A stretch of DNA of 64,000 bases. It comes from Saxidomus purpurata (lineage: Eukaryota; Mollusca; Bivalvia; Venerida; Veneridae). The notes below the pieces were generated by a model. The model made no database searches. It saw nothing but the letters and a program-made list of their open reading frames with translations, and was not told the origin of the DNA. Location: contig JAFMSR010000016.1 in NCBI GenBank assembly GCA_022818135.1, positions 4,249,721-4,313,720 of the forward strand, given 5' to 3'. Positions within the stretch are counted from its first letter, which is position 1; each line of letters begins with the position of its first letter. Below are positions 35,640 to 50,000 of this stretch, piece after piece. A program made the translations under genes and the position numbers.

Positions 35640-38600
35640 AATTTCATTGCTGTAGCTTAAACAAGAGGGCCAAGACGGCCCTATATCACTCACTTGCATA
35701 CCATTGCTCTTCATGCCAAGGTTACGAACATACCAAACACACATCAAAATGTCAACTCACACAATGCTATCTAAGAACCTAATATCGTTTCAAAATATGC
35801 CTATCAAATTTTTTGACATAAACCTTCATGACGAATCCAAATTATTATTTTAAGGAATTTGGTAGAGGGTCACCCAAGGAACATTTCAGTAATCATTGTT
35901 TCGAAATCTGACGAGGTTTCTGACATGAAAAGTTTTGAAGTTTCTTCCTTTTGGTTGCCATAGCAACACGTTTTGCATGGATCAACTTTCTTTGTTCAAA
36001 AGGAATATGTAATCCCCTCATGCCAGCAACATCCCTGCAAAGTTTCATCAATTTTGGCTCAGTGGTTTCAGAGATGTCATTCGAAAATGTGAACGTATGA
36101 CATACGACGGCGGATGGTGAGCCATCATTATAACTCATCATAATAATGGGCTAAAAAATTGGCCTTACATGTAACAGTTTTAACTATGTTCTTCTATGCT
36201 ATGACCTTAAAGTAACCATTTCTGACCATATGTGACCCACTTTCAAAACTGTTCATACATTCATAAAGAATATGTGACTGCAGTATATGATGACTGGGTC
36301 AAATTTATGACCTATCCAGTGTGTAATTTTTGTTTTCAACTTACTTGGCCCAGTTTCGATATTTCAAGACAAACAGACCAAAGATTATGTTTACATGGGT
36401 CACATGTGCATTTAAGTCTCTATTGTTGTACAAGATATAAGACAATTTATCAAGCTCATAGCTGAGTGACTACAACACGACCTGGCTTTAACTCAAACTA
36501 GAGATTGTTTTTCACGAAAAAACGTATGTCTCCCGAGTAAGTGACCCCAAATTGTAATGTGCACAACTAGACTTCATACTGATGCTTCCTTCAAAGTTTT
36601 ATGAAAATCCAGCAAGGGTTTTGGAGAAGAAGCACGGAATATGAGTTTCTGTTTTCCGGTCCCTGTAGCCTTGACCTTTGAGTTAGTGATCGCAAATTAC
36701 AATATGCGCAACTAGACTTCATACTGATGCTTCCTGCAAAATTTTATGAAAATCCAGCGAGGGGTATTGGAGAAGAAGCACCGAAAAGATTTTACTGAAT
36801 ATTGTAAATACAGATATAGATAAATATATGCAAAATCTTCAAAGTCCTGTAAGTCTTACAAAAATCAATAAAGCGGAAAATCCTGAAGATATGCACAACT
36901 ACACTTGGTACAAAACATTTCTACCAAGTTTTAGTAAAATCCATCCAGGCGTGTAAGAGGAGTTGCGTAGACAAACTTTTGTGACATACAGACAGAGGGA
37001 CAGCACCAAGTCAACATGTCTCCCCCACTAGAGGGGAAACATAAATATGCAGGTATTAAAGCTGTCTGACCTTTCATGAAGGCAAGTACATTGAATAAGT
37101 TTCAGTAAGATTATATAAAAATGTGGCCTGAACAAAATTGACAAGGTTTCTCTTTCGTTTGAATGTGTGACCTTTTATTTTTAGCCAAGATGACCTAGTA
37201 AAAAACTTTATCCAATTTTTCTTAGTACAAGCATTCGTGAAGATCAGAAAACAAAATGATTGCCTCTAGAGTACATTGTATTTTTCCGATAGTTTATGTA
37301 TTGAACTAGTTTTTGACCACTGAACACAACTATTTTATCATCAAAATGAATATTCTGCCTCCCTGCCTCCAGGATATAAACAAACAATGCCATGACAATT
37401 TTGCATTTAATATTCAAAGGGCCATAACTCCTGCAATTCTAAAGCAATTCAAATGCAACTCAAGGGGCATCAACTCTATATAGTAATGAACATTTGCACA
37501 AATTTGGATTGAAACTGCAATACCAATGTGGTAGATATGGCTCTGGAAAGAAATTGTGCAATTTTGCTTTGGCAATAAACTGCCATGGCAACTTTGCATT
37601 CAATTTTCAAATGGCCATAACTCCTGGGTTTCCGCAGAAATTCAAATGAAACTAAAGGGGTATCAACTCTATATATAGCAATAATCATTTCCCCAATATT
37701 TTACCAGTGTTGTAGATAAAGCTTCAGACAGAAATTGGACAATTTTGTCTTGGCAAAAACTTCCGTAGCAATTTTGCATTCAATTTTAAAAGGGTCATAA
37801 CTCCTGCTATTCTGAAGCAATTCAAATGAAACTCAAGGGGCATCAACTCTATATACTAATAGATATTTGCACAAAATTGGATTGAAATTGCATGACCAAT
37901 GTGGTATATATGGCTCCAGACAGAAATTGCTAGCAGACAGACAGACGACCAGCACAGTAACATTATACATCCCTTCGAGCATAAAATTGTGGTCTGTACA
38001 ATATCCAAAAGGTACGATGTACACACCGTTACCTTAGGTGCATGGAGCCATGAACTAAGCATAAATTTTGATGGCAAAAGATAATATGCCGATTTATTAA
38101 ATTGTATATAAATATCAAATATTGAAAAGTGTTCAAGACAATACCCTATTTAACAATTTATGGACCACTTCTTTTATTCAGAGGAGAATTTCACAGAAAA
38201 TAAGACAAGGTGGATAATGTCAAGAAACTTGTACTTCTTATATATAATATATATGATGAAATTTGGTGTGCTAATTCTTTCAAACAGTGCACAGAGGAAA
38301 TGAACAGTAAAACAGTAATCCTCCCTGTGATATCTGAACTGGTCATACCCAAAACAGATCTGTAAGCTTGACCGTACAATTGAAATATTAACAATTGTAA
38401 TACCGTTCTTTTTTTACACAGTATACAAATAGAAATGTATGATTCTATGACACAACTGGTACAGTTTAGCTTTAAAACACCTGGTGCCACCTTCAGTGAT
38501 TTTAACAAACAATATTTCAAATATTTGGGAAAATTAGTTTCCTATGATCAGACCTATTGACCCAGTTTCAAAAATTGACCTAAGGATGTTCATCAAAATA

Positions 38601-39665
38601 CATACATTCTGACTAATTTTCACAAAAATTGGGTACAAAATGTGGCTTCTATGGTGTTTACAAACTTTCTCTATGAAAAAATCTGGTGACCAAGTTTTTG
38701 AGCCCATGTGACCCAGTTTCAAACTTGACCTAGAGTTCACCAATACATTCATTCCGACTTTTTCTCAATTGGGTAAAAAATGTGGCTTCTAGTTAAGTGT
38801 TTACATTGTCAGGCAAGACTAGTTTTTCACCCAATGTGTAACCCAGGTTCAAACTTGGCCTAGAAATTATCAAGACAAACAGTCTGACCAACTTTCAGAA
38901 TGAATGATGTTCACAAGGGTTTTCAATTATATGACCTGGTGACATAGTTTTTGACCCCACATTCCATGCAAGACTTCATGCAGACTGTCTAACATACATT
39001 ATGACCAATTTTCATGAAGACTGGGCCATAAATGTGGCTTCTAGAGTGTTCACATGGTAATTGTGGGCAGACATAGACAAACACCGCCAGACTGACACTG
39101 CAGTTTACATGTATTCCAACCAAATGTGCACTTGCAAAAAAATGCTTGTGCATAAAATTCACCTAGCATTTTTAAATTCTAATTCGCACTTAGTAAGTAT
39201 GCAAGCTTAATTTCAAACACTGAGTTTTGCAAAACTGCTCAAATACTGAAATAGTACAAATTTCATCTCAAAGTCTCAAGGTCAAAGTTCACTGTAGAAA
39301 TCTACATTCAAACCTGGGCGGGGGTCAATTTTGACCCCTAGGGGCATGATTTGAACAAACTTGGTAGACTAAAAACAAGACTAAGAGGACCGCTAGACAA
39401 TGTTACATGCCAAATATCTAAGCTCAAGGCCTTGCAGTTTTGAAGAAGAACGATTTTAAAGTTTTTCCTTACTATCGGTTGCCAAAGCAACCAGAGCTCT
39501 GCATGGAATGAAATTCTTTGAAAAATTTTTGTAGAGCTCTATGCCACGGACATTCCTGCCAAGTTTCATCACCATCAGAGGAGACGTTGTTTGAAGCAAA
39601 TTGTGGACAGGCGACGGACATCAAACAGTCATAAAAGCATACAATGAGCACAATGTGCTCAGGTG
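35640..39665. repeat. Repeat-rich spacer of unit C
   Basis: This is a series of noncoding repeat blocks, all paralleled in D at 56450-60200. One begins ACAAGAGGGCCAAGACGGCC (35651) and ends about 36150. One at about 36500-37050 has ends of the ATGTCTCCC type. About 37390-37930 holds three units of roughly 210 bp carrying GGCCATAACTCCTG and GGGGCATCAACTCTATATA. Blocks with TGACCCAGTTTCAAA-type modules fill 38550-39070. The last ends GTGCTCAGGTGAGCTAAAA at 39669. Short open frames here are broken, lack domain signatures and differ between C and D. Confidence 0.6.
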
Positions 39666-39826
39666 AGCTAAAATTCACTGGAAGTCTTTATCATCTCACA
39701 ATCAATCCACTACAACCCATGTCCCAATCCTAAACCACTTGGAGACTGGAAGTAATAATTTGCCCCCAATATTGGTCATATGTCAGACATATGATAATCA
39801 ATGGCATGTGAATAACAAATTATATT

Positions 39827-40451
39827 CAGTCAGGGGTGTAACTTGTTTAAGTTATTTTATTTAACTTCTACAAGTTATATTTATCTTTTATTCATCACTC
39901 AATTAATAACTTCTTTAAGTGATATTTCAGTCATGATAACTTATTCAAGTTATTTTCGTTCAAATAGTACAATGATTTAACATCATTCATCACAGGAATA
40001 CGAATTTTCTGGGGAGTTATACATTTTTTTTCTATTTCTTTGATCATTGAACTTTAAGATTATGAAATAGAATAAGTTACGCCACGACAAAACCTTCTTA
40101 CTCAAGGGCTTTGAAGTAGGGCATTCTTCAGGTCATCTCTTAGACAATTTTGGCAATAAATCCATTAAGTTTAATTGAAAAGTCATTACTGTCATCTATA
40201 AAGAAAGAACCTGCATTTCTTTCTCTTATCTAAAGGTATTTGCAGAGGTAATCTGCTAGTAATGAAGAAATTCAAGAAAAACTGAAACCGTGTATAATTT
40301 ATTTTCAGAAATTCCCATTATTTTGGTCACCTCAACTTTCAAGGGAGTTAATTCTTTCAGCAAAGTAAAGTAATTTTATTAACAAAATGTTTCAAATATC
40401 ACTTACTGAAGTTATTTTTAAAATAACTTATACAAGTTACACCCCTGACTG
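39827..40451. mobile_element. 625-bp MITE with 5-bp target duplication, copy 1
   Basis: Ends CAGTCAGGGGTGTAACTTG and the inverse CAAGTTACACCCCTGACTG flank a noncoding interior rich in AAGTTAT(TTT) subrepeats near both ends. ATATT lies directly outside both ends (39822-39826 and 40452-40456). The matching site in unit D (about 60310, AACTATATTACCAAG) has one ATATT and no element. A second copy is at 62171-62804. Confidence 0.85.
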
Positions 40452-40647
40452 ATATTACCAAGCTTAAAGAAAGTAATATGTTAATATATATGCAAAAAAC
40501 ACATAAAATTAATGTTATGTCACAGTCTCTATACAAATGTTATAATGTATTTGTAATAAAGTTTTTCTTATAATTTTCATTATCGTGTCAAATGATGAAC
40601 TTAATATTGCCAATCATTTTAAACATAACATTTACTTTTGTCTTTAT

Positions 40648-41651
40648 TCACAACGGATCCTTTTTTATAACACCTTCCTGAACCAGCAAGTCATATATTT
40701 TGCGCGTCTTGTTCACATCAATTTTGATCAGCTGGCGTGCTTGAGCCAACCTCAATTTTCCATGTTTGTCACATTCATTAATCAAAGCCAGTTTGAAATC
40801 TAGATACGCACTTGGTAGAAGACGCAACTGGGAATACAGCTCTCTTTCTTTAGCACTGAGGTTATCATAGCTTGGAAAACCCGATATATCGAGAAGAGGT
40901 GCAGATTTCCTTGGTGCGCTTGGTAGGTGAGAGGGTTTACCAAGACTTTCTAGAGCCGCTTACCTCTGAAGCCATGTCTGGCACGCGGTCTCATCCCTGA
41001 TGTGTGTAATAACATCATCCAGCAGATGGCGCTCACATCGTTCCTTTTCCCGATTCTTCTTCAATAAATGGAACATCTTTATTTGTTTCAATTTAGTAAG
41101 GCCATTGTTCCTGTACTCTTTTAAACATCGTATCTCATTTTTCAGTTCTTGCTCATAGAACAGCGCTTCAAGAAACATTTCATTGTCATCCGGAGACACA
41201 AGACGGGCAAAGGCATGCAGCCCATCCACATACTGACTAAATATCGCATCATACTTGCGCTTTGAATATGTATTTTTTCTACAGTTAACTAGGCCATACT
41301 TCCTTATAATTCTGTTTTTCCTTCTCCTTTCTTTTAAGCATCTCATGTAAACATCAACTACAGCAAATTTTAGATCAGTTTCAACCGCATCATCATCATC
41401 AAAGTCAAAATTCAGACAACGGAGATCATGTTCAAAAAAGTTCTCATGTTCGATCATGAAATCCCCTCTACCTGCCATGTATCCAGCCATTTCTATCATC
41501 TGCTGGTCTTGGAGGATCTTCTGACAATTTGAACACTATTGGTCTTGGAAAATAAGACAACTCTTTCTCAGGAAATTGCAGAAGTCCATCCTTTGCATTA
41601 CTGATATAGCACTGAATGTAATGTCTCTCGCATTCAGCACAGGTTTTTGTT
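40648..41651 (-). pseudogene. ADA2-type transcriptional adaptor, truncated pseudogene copy
   Basis: Closely similar to 60502-61650 in unit D, but it starts only at codons for KTCAECERHY within the SANT domain. The ZZ domain and the first part of SANT are gone, and upstream sequence is unrelated. A 14-nt deletion near 41495 (between the PRPAD and MAGYMAG motifs) breaks the frame. A base change turns a glutamine codon into TAA at 40960-40962, after ACQTWLQR. The SWIRM portion persists downstream of that stop. The stop change also creates AGGTAAGC, which resembles a splice donor, but nothing shows that it is used. This is a decayed duplicate of the intact gene in D. Confidence 0.85.
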
Positions 41652-42700
41652 AAGAGTAAATCCATGTTTCGCAAAATGATATTGTTCTATATAGGCATTT
41701 GAATAAAATGTTAAAAAATTAGGAAATTGCAAACATTCACAGACTAAAAGCTTGATGGGCATCTTTTTTAAAGTTCGTCGTTGCCTTCTGCTTAAAGCGT
41801 ATTAACTTTCAAAATGTTTGTTTTGACTTGCCTTTTTGAAACTGTAGTACTTAAGTTGGCCACAAATACCACAATATGTAACTTATCGCAGAAAAAACTA
41901 CACCATGAGGCAAAAAATGAAGAGCTGAGTAAGCTTAAAACATGTTACTGTTTTGTAAATAATCTGTTATCTAATTATGTGTGGTATAGTTTCGCTATTC
42001 ACTGAAATAAGCGCAATAGGCCCGCCATTGAAATATCAACACTACTAATTCCATTTCGTAGTGATACTGTTAGGCAAAATGTGCACATAATTGACTGAAA
42101 TCATTTTCTCACTTGTTTATAAATTCATATGTAGCTATTTTTGTCGTAGTAAAATGTAATTTACATGTACATGTATTTTGCATAAATTGTTAAACTATTT
42201 ATATAATCATTATGGGTTTGTCAGTGGTACGAGTCGCTGAAATCACTGAAACCTGTCATAGAAAGTCTAGTACTAGTTCTTCAAAGGAACGATGGCTACT
42301 ATAAAATTGACCAAAAGACGATGGAACACAATTACCAAGTTAAGCACTACTTATCGATAATTTAACGAAACAATAGTTACTCACTTATAAGCTTATAAAT
42401 GGAACAATGGTAAATCGAAAGTATACCCGAAACGGAAAGTTTCATCTTCATTTGTAAAAGTAAACATTCATAAATAATCCTTATCAATTACACACTGTTA
42501 TCATAGTATTGATTGCCAACTGTCAAAACTGACCCTTTCTTTTGACATGATTGCTGTTTACCTAAGATAATAAGTATACATGCATTGAATGTACTTTCGT
42601 AAGTCTGTTGTTCACTTCAGTGCATAATCAGATATGAAACAATTATTACTGAAATATGGCAAATTGTACAAAAATATTATGCTGAAAATATGAAACTCCG
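41652..42700. other. Junction between units C and D
   Basis: About 1 kb of AT-rich sequence has no recognised exon or repeat and no obvious counterpart at 61820-64000. Homology to the left end of unit C picks up at about 42700 (ACATTATGGCCATATTTGG; compare 23130-23200). Confidence 0.4.
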
Positions 42701-44027
42701 CTGAAAGTGTGATAAATGTTTTTTTTTTACATTATGGCCATATTTGGAAGTGGAAACAAATGCTCAAGTGTGGCAAACCCTAACACGATACATAAAATAA
42801 TGTATATATATCTTGTGATAGAAAATTTCATGTTGTGTGTTTTTATGTATTCTATTGTCTTAATTTAATGGCCTTCTTTGTCTTAATTGAATGGCCTTCT
42901 GTTCTGTTTTGTACATACATGTACGTCAAGTAGTATACATACACATCATGGACCATGCAAGCTGCAAGGATGCTTTTTGTTTTGTTAAGACATGCATATT
43001 TTATTTTCAAAGTATCATGTTCATAACGAGTAATTGTTTGTACATTAAAAGATGATTACCATAAGTGGTATATTTACTTCCTTATTAATTGTTAAAACTG
43101 TTCATGTGTATTACTCACTAAGTACTACAGCAGAAATGATTATACTGCATATTTACGTGAAACATGTTAAAACAGACATAATTAGATTAAAAGTAACAAA
43201 ATACCATAAGTATTACGGGAATTTAGAAATATAAATAATATTTCTTGAAGAAGCAGAATTGTTTGCTTGTTCTTTAAATGTCTCTTCTTTTTACAATTCA
43301 ATCTGCCGAAAGGGCAACTATGAACAAACTTCATGTGCTTTAAAAAGGACTTTAGCACGATATGAAAGTAATATATTTTCATGGCATTGTTTTGACCTAA
43401 ATCCCCCTTATTGTCAAAATAAGTCTACATCACCAATGAGGTTGAACTCTAAGATCGCACATCAGAGGAAGCTCAGTTTTCTAGCCCGGAATAGTTCGTT
43501 GAAATCCTTTCAGCGGAACTGGACTATGGCTTTCCTGGTCCATTCGTCCGATAATAATACTGGGTAGACGTCTATCTGCAAGCCTAGTTAATTGAATTCA
43601 TGACTACATAAATATAAATACGGACTATATACACACGTTTGAACGAAAATGTCTGTGCAATCCGGTAATGTTTTTAACTTGACCAATAATCAGTTGTTTA
43701 ATCATTATTTAAACGTTTATTGATGTAAATTATTATACTGATGTGAACTTCCGTGTTCAGTATTTGAATATATATATACATTATACTTTATATATCTATA
43801 GTCCGACTTCGAGCACGGATCCGTGAATTTACTTTTAGCTTATTGTAAAACGACGGTGAAAAACGAGGAAAACCTAAAGATGGTAGCTCAAGGGTCAAAT
43901 TTAGGCTATAACACTGATCAGCAGGATATGTACCACTCAAAACTGATTTAATGTATTATTTCGACAACCTCAACCAAGTAATATACGAAGTATTGCCATT
44001 TATTTAAATGACTGGGAATTTGCCAAC

Positions 44028-47000
44028 ATGAATTTGTATTATTCAATCTGTGTGTTAGGAATTCTTGTCACGTTTGAGGGTAATACATTACAATTTATTT
44101 TATTATCCTTACATTAGAAGTAACACCTAAATTAACAAGACATTTTGTGCCTATTCTTGGTGTGCTTACTGTTTACTTGGAAGACAATTTGTCTTGTATA
44201 CAATTATTCTCGACAGTCACATCTCAAGTCTTCATAATTGACAAATGCTTAATACAGAAAGGTTTGTACTTACAGAAGGTTTTATACTTACTCATATTAA
44301 ATAAGACACGTCTATGACACGTTTTTTGAGCGTATGTCGTATTAAAAGAAAGTTTCAACAATTTAAACAATTTTTGTCTCACTTTTGCATATCTAACTTT
44401 GGCAAACAAATATACTATTTGAAAAATATGATTGTTCAATTGAAATGTATAACTAGCAAATCATATTTTGTTTCATAATGCTTTATCGACGGTATGTTGT
44501 TGTTGTTGCATTTTAATTCTTCTTTTATATTGTTGAAGGCCATATGGAAATAAAATTGTTCTAAATTAAAAATTTACTTCTACAAATATATTTCCGCACT
44601 AACTTTTGGTCTAAATTTTTGAGTGTCTGTCTTATCAAAAGAAAGTTTCAACAATTTTAACAATTTTTGTCTTACTTTTGTCATATCTAACTTTGCAAAA
44701 AAATAGACTTTTGAAAAATATGATTGTTAAATTGTAAAAATGTATAAGTAGTAAATCATATTTTGTTTCATAATTCTCTATCAACGGTATGTTATTTTTG
44801 TTGCATTTTAATTCTTCTTTTACATTGTTGAAGGCCATATGAAAATAAGATGTATTTTGATTTACATGTAAATCCTTGTATGTCTGATATGTAACCTTCA
44901 TGAAATAAATAAAGATTTTATTATTATATGGAACGCCATAGGTGCCTTCTATACATACTTCTAAAATGGTTATGTCCTTTTGATATATGGTGATGTCAGT
45001 TTGATATATTCTGGTGTCATTCTGATAGATGGTGCTGTGGTTTTGACAGATCGTGATGTCGTTTTGACAGAAGGTGATGTCGTTTTGATAGATGGTGCTG
45101 TGGTTTTAATACATGGTGCTGTGTTTATGATAGATGGGCTGTGGTTTTGATATATGGTGCTGTGGTTTTGATAGATGGTGATGTCGTTTTGATATATGGT
45201 GCTGTAGTTTTAATAGATAGTGATGTCGTTTTGATAGATGGTGCTGTGGTTTTGATAGATGGTGATGTCGTTTTGATAGATGGTACTGTGGTTTTGATAA
45301 ATGGCGATTTCGTTTTGATAAATAGTGATGTCGTTTTGATCGATGGTGCTGTGGTTTTGATAGATGGTGCTGTGGTTTTTAAAGATTATGATGTCGTTTT
45401 GATCAGTCAATTATTTTATCTCCGGTATCCCTACTTTGTTAGTGTTATTATTTTCAAATAAATATCTCCAACCAACTGACGACAAAATTGCCTCCATTTT
45501 CACGGTGTCAGTACAGTTTTACCCTCATCAACCTGATCCGGTCAACAAGTAAGTCATCTATAAATAGTTCAACATCATCGTAATAACAAAATGACAGAAC
45601 CATATATCAAAATAGCATCACCATATACATGTATAAAAGCCACATCACCATACATTGTATATAAAATGACAGCACCATATATCGAAACCACAGCACCATA
45701 TATTACAAGAGCTGTCAGTGGGACAGCGCGCTCGACTTTTTTAGTGCTTGCCAATAAAACAAAACTTTGACAGTTAAGGGCACACAAGACTTTAGTACAA
45801 ATTAAGAAACATTTTCACAGAGTTATCTTCTCTTGCTTACAGATAGGTCTCATGATGGTACATAAGTACCCCAACTTTCAAAGTAATATATCAAATGGTT
45901 AAGTCAACAAGTGGACAAGAATGAAAATTTTAACTGAGTTTCTAAGTAAAAAAAGGCCATAATTCAAATAAAATCCTTGACAGAATTACCTTCTCCTGCC
46001 CAAGTTTGGGGATCATGATGGTAAGCAAGTATTCCAACTTTCAAATTAATATCTCAAACAGTTTACTAAAAAAGTGGACTGGTACGAAAAACTTAACCAA
46101 GATTCTAAGTCAATAAAGAGCCTTAATTCTTAAAACAAATCCCTGACAGAGATACCTTCTCTTGCCTACAGATGGGGGTAATGATGTAAACAAGCATTCA
46201 AAGTTTCAAAGCAATATCTCAAAGGGTTAAGGCAATAAGTGGATTTTACCCATATTCAATGTATTTTCTAAGTAAAAAAGGGGCATAATTCTGTTAAAAA
46301 ACCTTGACAGAGTTATGTACTCTTGTCTGTTGATGTAGGTCATGATGGTAAACAAGTATGGTTAGTTTCAAAGCAATACCTCTAATGGTTTTGAAATAAA
46401 GTGAGGTGGTACGAAAAACTTAACCAAGCTCAATACACTTTCTAAGTCAAAAAAGGGCCATAATTCTGTCAAAAACCTTGACAGAGTTATGTGCTCTTGT
46501 CGGTAGATCGAGGTTATAATGGTAAAGAAGTATGGTAAGTTTCAAAAAAACAAAAATAATATCAAACAGGGAATGCCAAGCCATACCTCTAATAGTTTTG
46601 AAATAAAATGGGGTGGTACGAAAAACTTAACCAAGGTGTGACACCAACGCGGACGCCGACGCCGGGCGAGTAGGATAGCTCCCCTTTTCTTCGAAAAGTC
46701 GAGCTAAAAATGACAGCACCATATACCAAAATGACAGTACCATATATCAAAACGACATCACCATATATCAAAACCACAGCCCCATCTATCAAAATCACAG
46801 CACCATATATCAAAACGACATCACCATTTATCAAAACCACATCACCATTTATCAAAACCACAGCACCATCTATCAAAACCACAGCACCATCTATCAGAAT
46901 GACATCACCATATATCAAACTGACATCACCATATATCAAAAGGACATCACCATTTAAGAAGAATGTATAGAAGGCAGCTATGGCGTTCCATACACGTCGC

Positions 47001-50000
47001 TGCAGGACAGCATTCATTGCAAAACAACTTAACTATGATACGCATAGCAAGCTATCTAAAACAGAGATTGACAGATGACTTTAATGCTGTTATGCTGTGA
47101 ATTTGGAAATATTTGCGATTTAAATGGTATATTCAATAACAGAACGTTTTGACAACATATTTTCTATGTGATCTATATTATCATCAACGTCTTGGCGAAA
47201 GCCTTCTTCCGGAAATAGACGCGATAGTTTTTTTATTTTCTAAATGTATAGATATAGATTTAGCGATAAAAAATCATTATCAAAAACACGATATTATATA
47301 CATGTACAATTATTGTAGGACTACTTTACAGCAACTATTGGTGACAATTGTTCACGATATGTAGATATGTAAAATCTTTAAAGGAATTTGTAAATATTGC
47401 AATTACAAATGTACTTTCAAGCAGCTTGGCTCCGGTAGATTATTGTAAATTCTAAGACATTTGCATATATCTATTTTTGCTTTTTTCACGTTCTGTAGAT
47501 AAAGCAATTGCAACGGAATCAGAATTTGTAATACCGTTTAACACTCTAAAATTCATATATCTTTTGTCAGAAAAGAATACGAGTGTTAAAAGATAAAATT
47601 ATCCATTTTCATTTTGTTCTTTTTCGTGTTAAATGGCATTCAAATTTTGTAAAGTTTGCTTCTGTTTAGGACTCTATAAACTTTGTTTTTTGGTACCAAA
47701 ACAGTAACGTTGTATTAAATTTCAGGTTTCGTCATTGGTGAAATAGCTGTTATTACGCCTGTAAATGCTACTATATATGAGAATGACTCTGTGACACTAG
47801 CATGTACCTTAATGGACACCAAATCTAATTATATCCGTATATCTGAATGGTATGTGAATAGTCCAATAAATGAGGTTGGGGCTTTCGACTCATCATGTAA
47901 AGAAATTAAAGGTATCGACGCCAGTTTGTACGAGTATACGTGCCCTAACACAACACAGGTTACTTGGACAATAAAGAAGGTGACTAGAAAGAATCATGGG
48001 GATGGAATTGCTTGTGCCATTACAACTATAAGATCATGGCACAGAATACATAGTGAAAAAACATTTTTAAACGTACAAGGTATAATTTGTTCTTTTTACA
48101 AAGGTGTTCATTGTTTTCACTAAAAAGAAGTATGTGACATCACGGCCTTTCCTCTGACAAACTTTATGTATATTTCGTAAAACAGTGATATCACGCTGGA
48201 TATTCCCGGGAGAAGCAAAGAAAAGAAAAGATATATAAATATATATTAATAAAATAGCAAAACGTTCAAGATTTGGAGGGAAAAAAACGGTTATTGCCAA
48301 CTATCACAATGCGTAGTAACCGTCAGCAAACACATTAATAGCAGAGCCATAAACAAATCAATTCTTATGTTACAACCAAATTGAAAAATGTCAGCAAAAG
48401 TATATAGTAAAGCTTAAACATTGAACAATTATGGCAACCCTTAACCAAACGCAAAAAGTAAAGAGCTTAGAACAGTAAGAGCCCAGAAATACAATGCGTC
48501 TAATAACAAATGGCCGAAAAGGGCCAGTGTCGCTCAACTGGTCTGACTGCACTGTTCCAAGTAAGTTTTGTGAAAATCTTTTGCAATGTTATCAAGCAAA
48601 AGCTAACAGAGTTCACTGTGACCTTGACCCACTGACCCCCCAAAAAAACAGTTGGGATCATCTACTCAGTAAGACCAATCATCCTATGACGTTTGAATAC
48701 TTTGGGTGATGTAGCTCTCAAGATATTGAGTGGAAAAGATTTTCAGTTTTAGAAACTGACTTACTTGACCTTTGACCCACTGATCAAAAAAACAATAGGG
48801 ATTATCTGCTCGGTGAGACCAATTATCCTATGAAGTTTGAAGACTGTGGGTCAAATAGATCTCCAGATACTGAGCGGAAAAGATTTTCAAAGTGCGTGTC
48901 ACTGTGACCTTGACCTTTGACAAACTAACCAACAAATAGATACGGATCATCTATATGTTACAGGAAACCTTCTGAGCTAGTAAGATGAAAACTGTGACCC
49001 GTAGAGCGTTATCAAGGAAAGTCTAACGGAGATCACTGTGACCTTGACCTTTAACCCAATGAGCCCAAAAACAATCGGGATCATCTACATGTTTCAGGGA
49101 ATCGCATGAGAAACAAAGGGGATAATGCTTTAAATTTCATTTTTCAAAAGCTTTATGGGGTTCTCAAAATTGTCTATTAACTTCTGGGGTGCGATGTCCA
49201 AATGCATGTGGGTGTTTTGCATACTTTATTTTCGTGTTTAGTGTAAAGCTAAAGGAAACCGTTTAAATAGGTTGCTAACGGGGAGCACCCAATAAGCAAC
49301 AAAAATCCCACATGCAGTTTTCGTACTGGCAATGCATCCCACGTTACTTGAGTGGGAGCGGACGGACAAACGGACGACGGACAAACCACCATGGCATAAG
49401 CTCTGCTGGACTTAGTCCAGTAGAGCTAACAACCAAACAAAGAACGCACAACAAAACACAAGGTTGAACCCGACATTACGTTTTTGAAAATTTTGGTTAT
49501 CTGAAATGTAGACGAAAGACTTCATCAATTTCCATATACTTTAATGTTGGAATAATAAGTCTGCTTTCTGGAGTGCACATTAATTGATTTGCTGTTTTTC
49601 GTTGACATTTGCAGTGTCTGTATCATCAGCGAGCATAATCGTTCCAAATACCTCAGAAGTGACTTTGATGGAGAAAACGGAAGAGGTCTTCAAATGCAAA
49701 ACAACGGGAGGCCTTCCAGAAGCAACAGTTACCTGGTATAAAGATCCAGGGTCACCAGATGATTCCAGTGACGATGTTGAGATTACTTCAAATATAGAAA
49801 CATCGTCTAGTACTGTGAATGATCTAATAGAAGTTACCAGTACACTGAGATATTCACCGAGCAGGAATGACAATGGATGGAGGATATACTGCACAGCAAG
49901 CAATATACCTAGCAGAGACCCTGCTATTTCAGACCTAAAACTTCTACTTAATGTACATTGTATGTTACAACAACAAAATACATATCTATCGTCAGTTAAG

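Noticed and set aside
36232..39678. Numerous 60-109-codon frames in the spacer of unit C and the parallel ones in D
   Set aside because: They fall in tandem repeat modules, are not conserved as frames between C and D, and show no domain signatures.
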